DNA of 64,000 bases from an uncultured Sutterella sp. (GCA_944392755.1 CALXXT010000012.1:25264-89263); one strand, 5' to 3'. Shown: positions 8,435 to 19,837, numbered from the stretch's first letter. The notes: generated from the sequence alone by a model not told the origin. Numbers and translations: made by a program.

Positions 8435-8518
8435 TCGCGCTCCTGAGGAAACTAGAGACAGAATCGAACATACAACAGATGAACGTCAAAACTTGACGCC
8501 TCTTTGAATCGGATCCAG

Positions 8519-10051
8519 TCAACGCGCGAGAAGCCGCGCAAGGATCGCCTCCTCGGCCTCGACGACGCCGGCATCCCGAAGATGACGCGGGCGGGACATC
8601 GCAAGGGGATAGCGCTCGGCGGCACGCCCTGCTTCAAGAATGAGCACCTCATCGGCCATGCGCACCGCTTCACGCACGTCGTGCGTAATCATGAGCACCG
8701 TCATGCGGGCGCGAGCGAGAATTCTCAGGCTTTCCGTCTGCAGCTCCTCTCGCGTCAACGCATCGAGCGCGCCGAAGGGTTCGTCCATGAGGAGGACCTC
8801 AGGCTCGCGGGCAAGCGCGCGGGCAAATCCGACGCGCTGCTTCTGCCCGCCCGAGAGCGCGTCCGGATAATCTCCCTCTCGATCAAGAAGTCCGACCAGT
8901 TGAAGCACCTCCGCCGTCTTCGCGCGCCGACGCGTCTCGGTTTCGCGCAGCAGCGCAAGCTCGACGTTTTCCCGGACGGTCTTCCATGGAAGCAAGTTCG
9001 GTTCCTGGAAAACCATGCCGATGCTCGGGCGCTTTTTCCCCGTGAAGGAAATCTCGCCCGCAGCTTTGGGCTGGAGTCCGGCCACCGCTTTGAGCAGCGT
9101 CGTCTTTCCGCAGCCCGAGCGCCCGAGAATGGCCGTAAGGCGCCCCGGCGGCACTTCAAGCGAGAAGTTCGTCAAGGGCTCGCGCCCATTCGGATAACGA
9201 ACGGCGAGTCCGCGAATCGAAATTCCGGGAAGATCGGGAACTCCAAGAAAGGAAGCACTCGCTTCGCTTGGCAGCTCGAGCGGCTCACGCTTTGGCCGGC
9301 GCATGAGGATCCGCTCGGCTGAGCGGCGAAAGAGCGCGTCGCACCCCGTGCCGAGGAGTGCGATCGAGAGAATGCCCACCATGACGACGTCGGTTCGGGC
9401 CAAAGCCGAGGCGTCTTCAATAAGGTAGCCGAGACCGGAAGCCGCCGCGATGAGCTCGCTGCCAACCAAGGCTCGCCATGCATAACCGAACCCGAGACGA
9501 AGTCCTGTCAGAACCTCAGGAAGAGAGCCGGGAAAAAGAATGTGGCGATTCACTTCGCTTTGCGAAAGCCCGAGCACCTGCGCCAGCTCGCGGTAGTGCG
9601 CGAGGACGCGCTTCAATGACGAAAGACTCGAGAGGTAGATAGGGAAAAAGCTCGCCAGAACAACAATGGCAAGCTTGGGCGCCTCATCGATTCCAAGCCA
9701 CAAAATGAGAAGCGGAATGAGCGAAAGCGGCGGCACGACCCGGAGCGCTTCCAGAAGGGGATCGAGCGTGCGCTCAAGGAGCGGACTGCGGCAAAGCCAA
9801 AACGCCAGAGCGAGCGCGCAGAGCGAAGAGATGAGGAAGCCGGCCGCAACGCGCGCCATGGAGCTCGCCGCATGCCTCGCGAGTTCCCCCGTGCAGAGAA
9901 GTTCAACGGCGCGGCGCGCCACCTGATCCGGGCCGGGAAGCAGGAGCGGCGGGAAGAATCCCGCCTCGCTCACCCAAAACCAGAGGAGCAGGATCAAGAC
10001 GGGAAGAATGAAGGACAACGCGTATTTGGACAGTCGATGCATACCGGCCAT
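8519..10051 (-). CDS. ABC transporter permease-ATPase fusion (SsuC-SsuB/TauC-TauB type)
   Basis: One 510-residue polypeptide joins two normally separate subunits. Residues 8-250 are a six-helix permease with the EAA-like segment RELAQVLGLSQSEVNRHILFPG. After a linker (about 250-275), residues 276-510 are an ATPase: Walker A GRSGCGKTT (310-318), Q-loop FQEPNLLPW, signature LSGGQ (399-403), Walker B LLMDEP (420-425) and the switch His in THD. No frameshift is needed, so the fusion looks genuine. ATG 10051 or ATG 10042 could be the start; neither has a strong ribosome-binding site. It probably works with the binding protein at 5208-6155. The substrate is unknown (small anion or sulfonate class). 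Confidence 0.88.
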   Translation of the reverse strand: MAGMHRLSKYALSFILPVLILLLWFWVSEAGFFPPLLLPGPDQVARRAVELLCTGELARHAASSMARVAAGFLISSLCALALAFWLCRSPLLERTLDPLLEALRVVPPLSLIPLLILWLGIDEAPKLAIVVLASFFPIYLSSLSSLKRVLAHYRELAQVLGLSQSEVNRHILFPGSLPEVLTGLRLGFGYAWRALVGSELIAAASGLGYLIEDASALARTDVVMVGILSIALLGTGCDALFRRSAERILMRRPKREPLELPSEASASFLGVPDLPGISIRGLAVRYPNGREPLTNFSLEVPPGRLTAILGRSGCGKTTLLKAVAGLQPKAAGEISFTGKKRPSIGMVFQEPNLLPWKTVRENVELALLRETETRRRAKTAEVLQLVGLLDREGDYPDALSGGQKQRVGFARALAREPEVLLMDEPFGALDALTREELQTESLRILARARMTVLMITHDVREAVRMADEVLILEAGRAAERYPLAMSRPRHLRDAGVVEAEEAILARLLAR

Positions 10052-10072
10052 TTCCACTTGGGCAAATGCGCC

Positions 10073-10096
10073 GCGAGCGGCCTCACGGCCGCTCGC
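10073..10096 (-). terminator. Hairpin between antiporter and ABC fusion genes
   Basis: GCGAGCGGCC/GGCCGCTCGC is a perfect 10-bp stem with a 4-base loop, downstream of the antiporter stop on the minus strand. There is no U-tract on either strand, so termination is uncertain. Confidence 0.4.
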
Positions 10097-10158
10097 GCAA
10101 ACAGGATTCTCGGCGCTCAGCGCGGAAAACGCGCCCTCTCCTCGCGCCGTCCCTCGGC

Positions 10159-11577
10159 TTAAACCCCGAGGAAAATGAGATCCATGATGAGGAAGGTGGG
10201 AACCAAGATGCCGACCGACCAAATCATGTAGCCGAAAAAGCTCGGCATCTTGACCCCACGCTCGTGGCAGATCGAAACCGTCATGAAGTTGGGCGCGTTG
10301 CCGATGTAGGAGATCGCCCCGCAGAAAACGGCACCCATCGAAATGGCCATCAGCGTTCGGGCCTCTTCGGTCATGAGCACCGCAGGATCGCCCCCGGCGA
10401 GATTGAAGAAGGCGAGGTACGTGGGCGCGTTGTCGAGGAATGCCGAAAGGGAGCCCGTCAGCCAGAAGAACATCGTGTTGTTGTACGTGCCGTCCGCGTG
10501 AGAAACGAGCGCGACAAGCGGCGCAAAGACGCCGTCGTGACCGGCACGAAGCATTTCGAGAACCGGCACGATGCAGACGAAGATGCCGAAGAAGAGCTTC
10601 GCGACTTCCAAGATCGGATCCCACGTGAAGTGGTTCAATTCGCGCGTCTCCTTCGTCGTGAGCGCGAGCGACGCGCCGGCAGCGCAAAGGAAGATCACGT
10701 CGCGCACGATGGATTCAAGTGCAAAGTGCACGCCGAGGAACACGTATTCGACGCCCGGACGCCAGAAGCCCGAAAGAAGCACCGCACCGATGATCACGGC
10801 AAGCAGCAGAATGTTGACGCCGCCGTCGATGCCGAAGGCCTTCTTTTCATCGGGCGCCTTGAAGCCGTCCTTCACGTCCTTGGCGTAGCAGACGCCGTCG
10901 ATCGCAAGGTAGACCGCGAGCAGAATCGCCAACGTGAAGAGCCAGGGCACGAGCAGATGCTCAGCCGTCCAGAAGAAGCTCACGCCCTTCAAGAACCCGA
11001 GGAAGAGAGGCGGGTCGCCCAGGGGAGTCAAGGCGCCGCCCACATTCGCCACAAGGAAAATGAAGAAGATGAACGTCTGCATCTTGCGGCGGCGATTGGC
11101 ATTCGCTTCGATGAGCGGACGGATGAGGAGCATCGCCGCGCCCGTCGTGCCCATGAAGTTCGCCAGCACGGCGCCAAGCGCCAGAAAGCCCGCGTTCACG
11201 ATCGGACGGCCAACGAAGGTGCCCCGAACGTGAATGCCGCCCGCGACGACAAAGAGCGCGCCGACGAAAATGATGAAGGGCACGTAGTCGGCAAGAAGCA
11301 CATGAATGACCGCGTCGATCCCGGTCGAGAAGCCGAGAAGCATGCAGAGCGGCACGGCGCAGCAAAGCGCCCAGAAGACCGACACCTTGCCGAAGTGGGC
11401 GTGCCAGAAGTGCGGCACGAAAAGCGGGCAGAGCGCAATGCAGAGCAGAATGCCCGCAAACGGAACAGCCCAGCCGAGGCCGAGCGTCGATCCATCGAGC
11501 GACGCGGCGCTCGCAAGCGCGGGTGCAAGCGCGAAGCCGGCTGCGGCGGCCGCGCGCAGAGGATTGGAAAGAGACAC
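10159..11577 (-). CDS. Sodium:proton antiporter, NhaD/CitMHS-like (ion transporter superfamily)
   Basis: The 472-residue membrane protein has about 11-12 hydrophobic segments. Conserved loops are NFMGTTGAAMLLIRPLIEAN, NVGGALTPLGDPPLFLG, LDNAPTYLAFFNLAGGD and ISYIGNAPNFM, typical of the NhaD-like sodium:proton antiporters of the ion transporter superfamily (annotated putative citrate transport in some databases). It would exchange sodium for protons at the inner membrane. GTG 11577 was chosen because AGGAG precedes it by 7 bases and it is followed by a signal-like hydrophobic start. It stands alone: pncB upstream has its own terminator. Transport of an organic anion remains possible. Confidence 0.8.
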   Translation of the reverse strand: MSLSNPLRAAAAAGFALAPALASAASLDGSTLGLGWAVPFAGILLCIALCPLFVPHFWHAHFGKVSVFWALCCAVPLCMLLGFSTGIDAVIHVLLADYVPFIIFVGALFVVAGGIHVRGTFVGRPIVNAGFLALGAVLANFMGTTGAAMLLIRPLIEANANRRRKMQTFIFFIFLVANVGGALTPLGDPPLFLGFLKGVSFFWTAEHLLVPWLFTLAILLAVYLAIDGVCYAKDVKDGFKAPDEKKAFGIDGGVNILLLAVIIGAVLLSGFWRPGVEYVFLGVHFALESIVRDVIFLCAAGASLALTTKETRELNHFTWDPILEVAKLFFGIFVCIVPVLEMLRAGHDGVFAPLVALVSHADGTYNNTMFFWLTGSLSAFLDNAPTYLAFFNLAGGDPAVLMTEEARTLMAISMGAVFCGAISYIGNAPNFMTVSICHERGVKMPSFFGYMIWSVGILVPTFLIMDLIFLGV

Positions 11578-11797
11578 TTGAAGGCTCCTTTGTTTTTTAT
11601 GGTCAGGCGCCGGAAGCCCGTCGCCCGCGGTATGTCGGCGGATGTGCGTCGCGAAGGCGTCGTCGCCTCTTGAGGGATCGACCGCTGATGCAGCCGAGGC
11701 TTTCCGGCTCCCGATCTCCAGGCGTCTTCGCGATGCGCACCTGTCGGCATGCCGCCCAAACGATTCGGGGCGGTTCGCCAATTTAGAAACATACCCC

Positions 11798-11833
11798 AAA
11801 AAAAGGCGTTCCGTGCGGCGGAACGCCCTCTTT
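11798..11833 (-). terminator. Intrinsic terminator of pncB
   Basis: A perfect 9-bp stem, GGCGTTCCG/CGGAACGCC (11805-11813 and 11819-11827), has a loop of 5 and an A7 flank at 11798-11804 that gives U7 on the minus strand. It lies 15 bases beyond the pncB stop. CTCTTTT on the other side makes it partly bidirectional. Confidence 0.88.
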
Positions 11834-11842
11834 TCGCAGAGT

Positions 11843-13051
11843 TCAAGTCCGATCGACGGCCGCACCGCCGCAAACGGGCTCTTCGATTCCGAAAACCTGA
11901 CGAAGGTACTTGAGGTAGCTCTCGTCCTCGCACATGCCCTTCTCCGGCGAATCGGAGATTTTCGCCACGGGCTGACCGTTGCAGGCCACCATCTTGATGA
12001 CGACGTTGAGCGGCTGCGGACCGCGGTCGTTCATGAGATTCGTGCCGATACCGAATCCCAAGCCTACGCGGCCGTGAAAGCGCCTGAAGAGTTCGAGGAT
12101 TCTCGGCACCGTGAGCGCATCTGAGAAAATGAGGTTCTTCGTATGCGGGTCGCACTTATTGCGCCGCCAATGCTCGATCATCAGCTCGCCCCAGCGGAAA
12201 GGATCGCCGGAATCGTGCCGAGCGCCATCGAAGAGCTTGCAGAAGTACATGTCGAAATCGCGCAGGAAGGGCTCGATTCCGTAGACGTCCGAAAGCGCGA
12301 TGCCCAGATCTCCGCGGTACTCCTGCGCCCAACGTTCGAAGGCAAAAACCTGACTGTCGCGAAGACGCGGGCCCAGCGCTTGACACGCCTGCAGGAATTC
12401 ATGCGCCATCGTGCCCATCGGGATCAAGCCGAATGCCTTGGCAAAAAGCACGTTCGACGTGCCGGCGAAGATGGGTCCGAGCCGCGTCCGCATGATGTCG
12501 ATCACGCGGCTCTGCCAGGCGCGTGAAAAACGCCGTCGCGTGCCGTAGTCCGAAATGTGAAGGTCCTCGCACCCAGGTTCGGTGAGAATCATGCGGATCT
12601 TCTCGTCGAGGCGGCGCAGCCCCTCCGCTTCCGGAAGGTCGGGCGCCGTGCGGCGGAAGTACACTTCGTTGACGATCGCGAGCACCGGAATCTCAAACGG
12701 GATCGTGTGGAGCCAGGGCCCGCGTATGCAGATCGAAATGCCGCTTTGCCGCGACGGGTCGCGCTCGACCGTGATGTACTTGCGCTTCAGGTGAAAAAGG
12801 CTCAGAAACTCGATGTAGTCGGGCTTCATGAAGCGAAGTCCCGCGAGATAAGCGAGCTCATCCTCGCGGAAGTAAAGCCCGCAGAGCGCGTCGATCTCCG
12901 CGTTGATTTCGTCAATGAAGGGCGTGAGATCGACGCCGGGCGTGCGGCATTTGAACCGATACTCGACCTCGGCCGCAGGAAACTGATGCAGAACGCACTG
13001 CTGCATCGTGAATTTGTAGAGATCGGTGTCGAGAAGCGACTCGATGATCAT
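11843..13051 (-). CDS. pncB: Nicotinate phosphoribosyltransferase
   Basis: The 402-residue enzyme (E. coli PncB 400) converts nicotinate and PRPP to nicotinate mononucleotide in NAD salvage. Evidence includes the N-terminus [52 protein letters not shown] (with the histidine that is phosphorylated in the family), SGDPFRWGE and the PRPP-site region [10 protein letters not shown]. The gene starts 13 bases after nagZ and ends at a clear terminator, so it is probably the last gene of the lepA-to-pncB run. The C-terminal [10 protein letters not shown] tail is variable in the family. Confidence 0.95.
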   Translation of the reverse strand: MIIESLLDTDLYKFTMQQCVLHQFPAAEVEYRFKCRTPGVDLTPFIDEINAEIDALCGLYFREDELAYLAGLRFMKPDYIEFLSLFHLKRKYITVERDPSRQSGISICIRGPWLHTIPFEIPVLAIVNEVYFRRTAPDLPEAEGLRRLDEKIRMILTEPGCEDLHISDYGTRRRFSRAWQSRVIDIMRTRLGPIFAGTSNVLFAKAFGLIPMGTMAHEFLQACQALGPRLRDSQVFAFERWAQEYRGDLGIALSDVYGIEPFLRDFDMYFCKLFDGARHDSGDPFRWGELMIEHWRRNKCDPHTKNLIFSDALTVPRILELFRRFHGRVGLGFGIGTNLMNDRGPQPLNVVIKMVACNGQPVAKISDSPEKGMCEDESYLKYLRQVFGIEEPVCGGAAVDRT

Positions 13052-13064
13052 GTGGAAGCCTCAG

Positions 13065-14120
13065 TCAAAAGGGAAAAGCGCCGGCAAATCCCGCCCGCTC
13101 GAGCGTATCGCGTGCGGCGCGGTAAAGCGCCGTCAGCCTCAGTTCATCCAGAGAAAGCGCATCTCCAGGCTCAGGAAGCAGCCTTGCCAAGCGCTCGTTG
13201 AAAGCTTCGCCCCGGTGCCAGGAGAGCCCGGCAAGGAGCGACTCGCTCGCCGGCCGATCGTTGCAGAGAAGAACCATGTCGCAGCCTGAGGCGAGCGCCC
13301 TTTCGGCCCGCTCGGCCGGACTGCCGCCCGCAGCGCCCTTCATGGAAAGGTCGTCCGAGAAGACAAGTCCGGGATAGCCGATCTCTCCCCGCAGGCAGTC
13401 CTGAAGAAGCGCGGGGGCATAGGTTGCGACTTCTCCTTCAAAGGCTTCATAGGCGATGTGCGCCGTCATGATGGAGGGAAGTTCCAGAGCCAGCTCGCGG
13501 TAGGGCTTCATGTCGCGCGCCAACGCCTCGAAGCTGCGCTCGTCGACGGGAAGCTCCGAATGGCTGTCTGCACTCGCCCAGCCATGCCCGGGAAAATGCT
13601 TCCCGCAGGCGGCCATCCCCGCCTCGGCCAGACCGCGCATGAATGCCCGCGCGTTTGCCGTCACGCTCTCGGGATCGCGCCCAAGTGCGCGGCTTCCGAT
13701 GATCTCCGAGCGTCCGTAGTCCAGGTCGAGCACCGGAGCGAACGTAAGGTCGACGCCGCATGAGCGCAGTTCAGCTGCGAGGACGTAGCCCGCCGCCCAA
13801 AAGGCGGCGCAGCGCGTCTCTGAAGGAAGTTCGGCAATGCGCGACATGGCGGGCATTTCAGCGAAGCCCTCGCGAAAGCGCTGCACGCGACCGCCCTCGT
13901 GATCCACCGCAATGGGAATGCCGGGCCGCACGCCGTGAATCGCCCCGCAAAGCGCGGCGAGCTGCGCAGGATTGCTGTAGTTGCGTGAAAAAAGAATCGC
14001 CATGCCGGTCAACGGATGTCTGAGACGGGCTATGTCACCCTCATCGAGCGTGGGTCCGCTCACATCGACCACGACGGGACCGAGCGTACCGGCAATGCGA
14101 AGTTTTTCCTGAGAAATCAT
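13065..14120 (-). CDS. nagZ: Beta-N-acetylhexosaminidase (peptidoglycan recycling)
   Basis: The 351-residue GH3 enzyme releases N-acetylglucosamine from anhydromuropeptides in the cytosol during cell-wall recycling. Diagnostic segments are VDHEGGRVQRFREGF, TFAPVLDLDYGRSEIIGSRALGRDP, KHFPGHGWASADSHSELP (with the catalytic His of the flexible loop) and FSDDLSMKGA (with the Asp nucleophile). There is no signal peptide, as expected. ATG 14120 (MISQEK) was chosen; the open frame extends 27 codons upstream without similarity. In related betaproteobacteria nagZ follows recO-pdxJ-acpS; here it directly follows recO. Confidence 0.94.
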   Translation of the reverse strand: MISQEKLRIAGTLGPVVVDVSGPTLDEGDIARLRHPLTGMAILFSRNYSNPAQLAALCGAIHGVRPGIPIAVDHEGGRVQRFREGFAEMPAMSRIAELPSETRCAAFWAAGYVLAAELRSCGVDLTFAPVLDLDYGRSEIIGSRALGRDPESVTANARAFMRGLAEAGMAACGKHFPGHGWASADSHSELPVDERSFEALARDMKPYRELALELPSIMTAHIAYEAFEGEVATYAPALLQDCLRGEIGYPGLVFSDDLSMKGAAGGSPAERAERALASGCDMVLLCNDRPASESLLAGLSWHRGEAFNERLARLLPEPGDALSLDELRLTALYRAARDTLERAGFAGAFPF

Positions 14121-14197
14121 GCTGTAGGGCCTCCAACGCGACCTTTCGGCATCCGCTCCGCCCGATGGGCGCCGTAAGGCTCGAGCGCCTCTTCGGC

Positions 14198-15067
14198 TCA
14201 AAGCCGATTCAATTCGGCCAAAACCCGCCGCGATCGAAGCGGCTTCGAGCCCAAGTGCCGATTGATCATTTCACGGAGAATATCACGCGCGGTGCGAAGC
14301 GGCCGAACGCTTGAAAAATCGAGCCGCAAAAGCGCCTCGACGTCTTCGGGAGCGTAAACGGGCTCGACCCCTTCGGACGATGCGTGCGCAAGCCCGACGA
14401 GGGTTCCGTCGCGCACGACCCAGCCCGCAGGGTCAGGCGCCCCCGTCGTCGCAGGAGGCCACCACCCCGAGAGCCGAAGAAGTTCCGCTTCAAATCGCCT
14501 CAACGCGCGCTGCCGATCGGCCGACGCCTCCGCCGAAAGCCCTGCCAGCGCCATCACGTAGGCGGGGAGCAGTCCCTCAATCGGATCTTCCCGCACGGTA
14601 AGGCGCAAAAGAAGTTCGTTCACGTAAAAGCCCGAGAGAAGCGCTTCTCCGGCAGGCGGCGTCAGGTCGCCCATCCACTCGGCTCTGGCAAGCACCTTGG
14701 CTTCGTTTCTCCCGAACCAAGAGAGACGAAGCGGATGAAAGGGCGTGAGCAGTCCCCGCATCTGCGACGATGGGCGCTGAGCTCCGCGTGCAATCAGAAA
14801 GATGCGGCCGAAGCGCGCCGTGACGGCATCAACGAGGAGGCTCGTTTCACTCCAGGGCCGAGCATGAAGAACAAATCCGAGTTCGTCCGATACGCGCTTC
14901 GGTTCCACGCCCCTGCGCCGAGCGTCGGGCAAAAGCTCCATCGCGTGCAGGATGCGCTCGGCGGCAGCCGCACGTGAAATGACGCCCGCGATCGTGCGCC
15001 CGCCCGGACGGCCGCGTTCGGCTTCCGCTTGGGGCTCAACCCTTTCCAATTCTCCATGCGTCGTCAT
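14198..15067 (-). CDS. recO: DNA repair protein RecO
   Basis: The 289-residue product carries the RecO OB-fold start GFVLHARPWSETSLLVDAVTARFGRIFLIARGAQRP and the central GFYVNELLLRL segment with an alpha-helical C-terminal half. RecO helps load RecA on SSB-coated gaps with RecF and RecR. The first about 45 residues (to VSDEL) are not conserved, so a start nearer MELLPDARRRG is possible; ATG 15067 lacks a good ribosome-binding site. It is 16 bases downstream of era, as in other proteobacteria. The zinc cysteines found in some RecO proteins are absent, which is common in this group. Confidence 0.9.
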   Translation of the reverse strand: MTTHGELERVEPQAEAERGRPGGRTIAGVISRAAAAERILHAMELLPDARRRGVEPKRVSDELGFVLHARPWSETSLLVDAVTARFGRIFLIARGAQRPSSQMRGLLTPFHPLRLSWFGRNEAKVLARAEWMGDLTPPAGEALLSGFYVNELLLRLTVREDPIEGLLPAYVMALAGLSAEASADRQRALRRFEAELLRLSGWWPPATTGAPDPAGWVVRDGTLVGLAHASSEGVEPVYAPEDVEALLRLDFSSVRPLRTARDILREMINRHLGSKPLRSRRVLAELNRL

Positions 15068-15083
15068 CGGCGAATGACCGCAC

Positions 15084-16082
15084 TCAGTCGTAGCCGAGGG
15101 TCTTGAGCGCCTTCACGTCGTCCGACCATCCGCGGCGCACGCGCACCCAGACTTCAAGGTGAAGACGGCGGCCGAGCATCTCCGCAATGTCGGCACGCGC
15201 AAGACGCGAAATTTCCCGCAGCTTCGCACCGCCCTCCCCAATGACGATCGGCTTGTGGCTCTCGCGCTCCACGATGAGCGTGGCGACGATCGAAGCCTCT
15301 TCGTCCGTTTCCTCCCAACGGTCGATCGTCACGGCCGTACCGTAGGGCAGCTCGTCGCCCAAAAGCCGGAAAGCCTTCTCGCGGATGATTTCAGCGGCGA
15401 GAAACCTTGGAGAGCGGTCGGTGTAGAGATCCGGGTCGAAATAGGGAACGCTCTCGGGGAGGAGCTTTTCGACCTCCTCGAGAAGGTCGTCCAGCTGCCG
15501 ATGCTTTTCGGCGGAAACGGGCACGATCGCCGCAAAGGGATAGCGCTGCATCGACTCGGCCATCATCGGCAGAAGCGCGTCGCGGCTCTTCACGGCGTCC
15601 GTCTTGCTCAGGGCGAGAATGACGTTCTTCGCGTCCTTCGGAAGAAGCTTCAGCACCTCCAAGTCGCCCGGGCGCCATCCGCCCGCTTCGACGAGCAGCA
15701 CGACAGCGTCCACTTCACCCAGAGTTGAACGCACGGAACGGTTCATTCGACGAGTGAGCTGAGTCTTCACCTTCGTCTGAAACCCCGGCGTATCGACAAA
15801 GATGAACTGAGCCCTGGGCTTCGTGAGGACGCCGAGCACGCGGTTTCGGGTTGTCTGAGGCTTCTTCGACGTAATCGAGACCTTCTCGCCGATGAGCGAA
15901 TTGATGAGCGTCGACTTGCCAACGTTCGGGCGACCGATCACTGCCACGTACCCGCATCGAAAGCCTTCGGGCACGGCAGGAGCCGAGCCGCGGCCCGCAG
16001 CCCGCAGCATCGCCTCGACTTCTTCTGCAGTTTGCCGCGCAGCTTCACCCGGCTCGACAAGGTTCTTCTTCTCTTCGCTCAT
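15084..16082 (-). CDS. era: GTPase Era
   Basis: The 332-residue Era has a GTPase domain with G1 GRPNVGKST (about 50-58), G3 DTPGF and G4 SKTD, then a KH RNA-binding domain around VIGEGGAKLREISRLARADI. Era binds the 3' end of 16S rRNA and assists 30S maturation. A roughly 40-residue acidic N-terminal extension precedes the usual FRCGYVAVIG start. ATG 16082 follows GGGAG, and longer Era N-termini are known in betaproteobacteria. It lies 3 bases after rnc and is likely co-transcribed and translationally coupled. Confidence 0.96.
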   Translation of the reverse strand: MSEEKKNLVEPGEAARQTAEEVEAMLRAAGRGSAPAVPEGFRCGYVAVIGRPNVGKSTLINSLIGEKVSITSKKPQTTRNRVLGVLTKPRAQFIFVDTPGFQTKVKTQLTRRMNRSVRSTLGEVDAVVLLVEAGGWRPGDLEVLKLLPKDAKNVILALSKTDAVKSRDALLPMMAESMQRYPFAAIVPVSAEKHRQLDDLLEEVEKLLPESVPYFDPDLYTDRSPRFLAAEIIREKAFRLLGDELPYGTAVTIDRWEETDEEASIVATLIVERESHKPIVIGEGGAKLREISRLARADIAEMLGRRLHLEVWVRVRRGWSDDVKALKTLGYD

Positions 16083-16085
16083 CGC

Positions 16086-16787
16086 TCAACTCTCCCTTCG
16101 ATCCGATCCAATGCGCTCGAGCGCACGATCGTAAGCCAGCTTGGCCGCGATCTGCTCGGCAGCTCGACGCGAGCCGGCCTGCCCCGTTGTTGTGATGCCG
16201 AGCTCGGGAATGCGGCAGCCGCAATCGAACGTGCGGTCGTGTGCGGGACCGCTCGACCCCACGAGAAAATACTCCGGCCGTGCATATCTCTCGCCCTGGA
16301 GCAGCTCCTGGAGCATTGTCTTCGGATCCTTGCTGAGCGTCTCAGGGGTAAGCGCCGCAAGCTCCTCATGGTAGACGCCGAGGATGACGCGCTCGGCGGC
16401 CTCAAAGCCTCCGTCGCAGAAAACGGCGCCGAAAATCGCCTCCATGGCATCGGCAAGAATCGAGGGCCTCTCGGCTCCGCCCGAGCGCTTCTCCCCTTCT
16501 CCCATGAGAAGGAAATCGGCCAGCTCCATCCGGCGGGCAATGCCTGCAAGCATCTTCTCGCAGACAAGGTTTGAACGCACGCGCGAGAGCTGCCCTTCCG
16601 TGAAGTGGTCCTCGCGCTTGAAGAGCGCGTTGCCGATCACGCAGTCGAGCACCGAATCGCCCAGAAACTCAAGCCGCTCGTTGTGCTCAGAGGCGAAGCT
16701 GCGATGAGTGACGGCACGGCGCAGGAGCTTCGGATTCCTGAACACATAGCCGAAGCGCTTTTGAAGTTCCTCCAAAGCGGAATTCAT
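16086..16787 (-). CDS. rnc: Ribonuclease III
   Basis: The 233-residue RNase III has the signature NERLEFLGDSVLDC with catalytic acidic residues, the second metal-binding cluster in ADAMEAIFGAVFCDGG, and a C-terminal double-stranded RNA-binding domain (DPKTMLQELLQGERYARPEY). It processes rRNA precursors and double-stranded RNA. ATG 16787 has a strong GGAGGAAGG site. The gene order lepB-rnc-era is the widespread one. Confidence 0.96.
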   Translation of the reverse strand: MNSALEELQKRFGYVFRNPKLLRRAVTHRSFASEHNERLEFLGDSVLDCVIGNALFKREDHFTEGQLSRVRSNLVCEKMLAGIARRMELADFLLMGEGEKRSGGAERPSILADAMEAIFGAVFCDGGFEAAERVILGVYHEELAALTPETLSKDPKTMLQELLQGERYARPEYFLVGSSGPAHDRTFDCGCRIPELGITTTGQAGSRRAAEQIAAKLAYDRALERIGSDRRES

Positions 16788-16799
16788 CCCTTCCTCCTC

Positions 16800-17690
16800 T
16801 TATCGGAAGGACCCGATGCGGGTCATGTCCGAGAAGTTCGCCCAGATGAAAATGGCTTTGCCGACGAGATTTTCGTCGGGGATGAAGCCCCAGTAGCGGC
16901 TGTCCTCGCTGTTGTCGCGGTTGTCTCCAAGGCCGAAGTAGTGACCGGGAGGCACCTTGCAGATGAAACCCCGCTCGTTGTAGCTGCAGCTCGGCTCCTT
17001 CTTCAAGATGCCCTGCGGCGGAACCCAGCTCGGACGGCGCGGATCAACCGCAATGAGGTGGTTCACGTCGTCGAGCGCTTCGTCGCGTTCGTTCAGCGTG
17101 ATCAGCGTGTTCTCGTCGACCCAGTCCCGCGGATTCGTCTGCTTTTGCTCGACTCCGTTCACGTAAAGCACCTTGTCGCGGTATTCGATCGTGTCTCCCG
17201 GAACGGCAACGATGCGCTTGATGAAGTCGACCGATGTGTCCATCGGGTAGCGGAAAACGACGACGTCGCCGCGCTCGGGCGATCCCGTCGGAATCACCTT
17301 CCAGTTGAGCACCGGCAGCCGAACGCCGTAGTCGAACTTGTTGACAAGAATGAAATCGCCGATATGGAGCGTCGGCAGCATCGAGCCCGACGGAATGCGG
17401 AAGGGCTCGAAGAGGAAGCTCCTCAAGAGAAAAACGATGAGAATCACCGGAAAGAGCCCGGCCGTGTATTCCAACCACCAAGGCTGACGAGTGAGCTCGG
17501 CCTCGAGAGCTTCGCGCGTCTCGCGCACGGCGGAGTCGCCGCGCTCGAGTGCATCGCGGTTCTCGGCATCGAAGCGAGCGAGGGCGGCTTGAGCGCGGCG
17601 CGCGCGCTCGGGAGCGAACCGACGACGGTCGGCGATCCAAAAGAGCCCCGTTGCCACCGTGAGGATGAAGAGGATCAATGCAAAATTCAT
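16800..17690 (-). CDS. lepB: Signal peptidase I
   Basis: The 296-residue membrane protease has an N-terminal helix (about 2-20), a second helix near residues 78-95, and the catalytic-serine motif PSGSMLPTLHIGDF. The catalytic Lys lies in DFIKRIVAVPGD, and box E is GHYFGLGDNRDNSEDSRYWG. It cleaves signal peptides on the outer face of the inner membrane. The topology matches E. coli LepB. It lies 14 bases after lepA, the classical lepA-lepB pair. Confidence 0.97.
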   Translation of the reverse strand: MNFALILFILTVATGLFWIADRRRFAPERARRAQAALARFDAENRDALERGDSAVRETREALEAELTRQPWWLEYTAGLFPVILIVFLLRSFLFEPFRIPSGSMLPTLHIGDFILVNKFDYGVRLPVLNWKVIPTGSPERGDVVVFRYPMDTSVDFIKRIVAVPGDTIEYRDKVLYVNGVEQKQTNPRDWVDENTLITLNERDEALDDVNHLIAVDPRRPSWVPPQGILKKEPSCSYNERGFICKVPPGHYFGLGDNRDNSEDSRYWGFIPDENLVGKAIFIWANFSDMTRIGSFR

Positions 17691-17704
17691 GTGGGCGTCC
17701 CCGA

Positions 17705-19501
<1,797 letters not shown>

Positions 19502-19837
19502 CGTCGAATGTATGGGTTGGCGTCGAAAGGTTCATCTGCGCTTCGGCGGCGCGGCTCCCGCGCACGTGCGCTCTTGTTGGAACCGAAGTCGACGCCGTTG
19601 GCGCCGCCGCAGCGTCCGGTTCGAGGAGCGCGATCTCTGTCTTCGCGCTCCCGGGAGAACCGGTGCATGCATCTCCCGCAGGAGACGAAAAGCTTCAAAA
19701 ACGAGGAGCAACGCGCGTTGTGGGGCGTTCGTCCTCGGAACCCGTCATTTTAACAAAGCGGATCGGCCGCCCTCATCGGACAGCCGATCCTTTGGCGAGC
19801 GGGCTAGCGAGACCCGCGGATTTTTATGTGCAGTGAC
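19502..19837. other. Non-coding interval with hairpin after the flavoprotein gene
   Basis: A GGATCGGC/GCCGATCC stem (19760-19767 and 19783-19790) lies 45 bases beyond the flavoprotein stop. Its minus-strand exit (GCTTTGTTAAAA) is modestly U-rich, so it is a probable terminator. The rest should hold the lepA promoter; no consensus was recognised. Confidence 0.5.
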
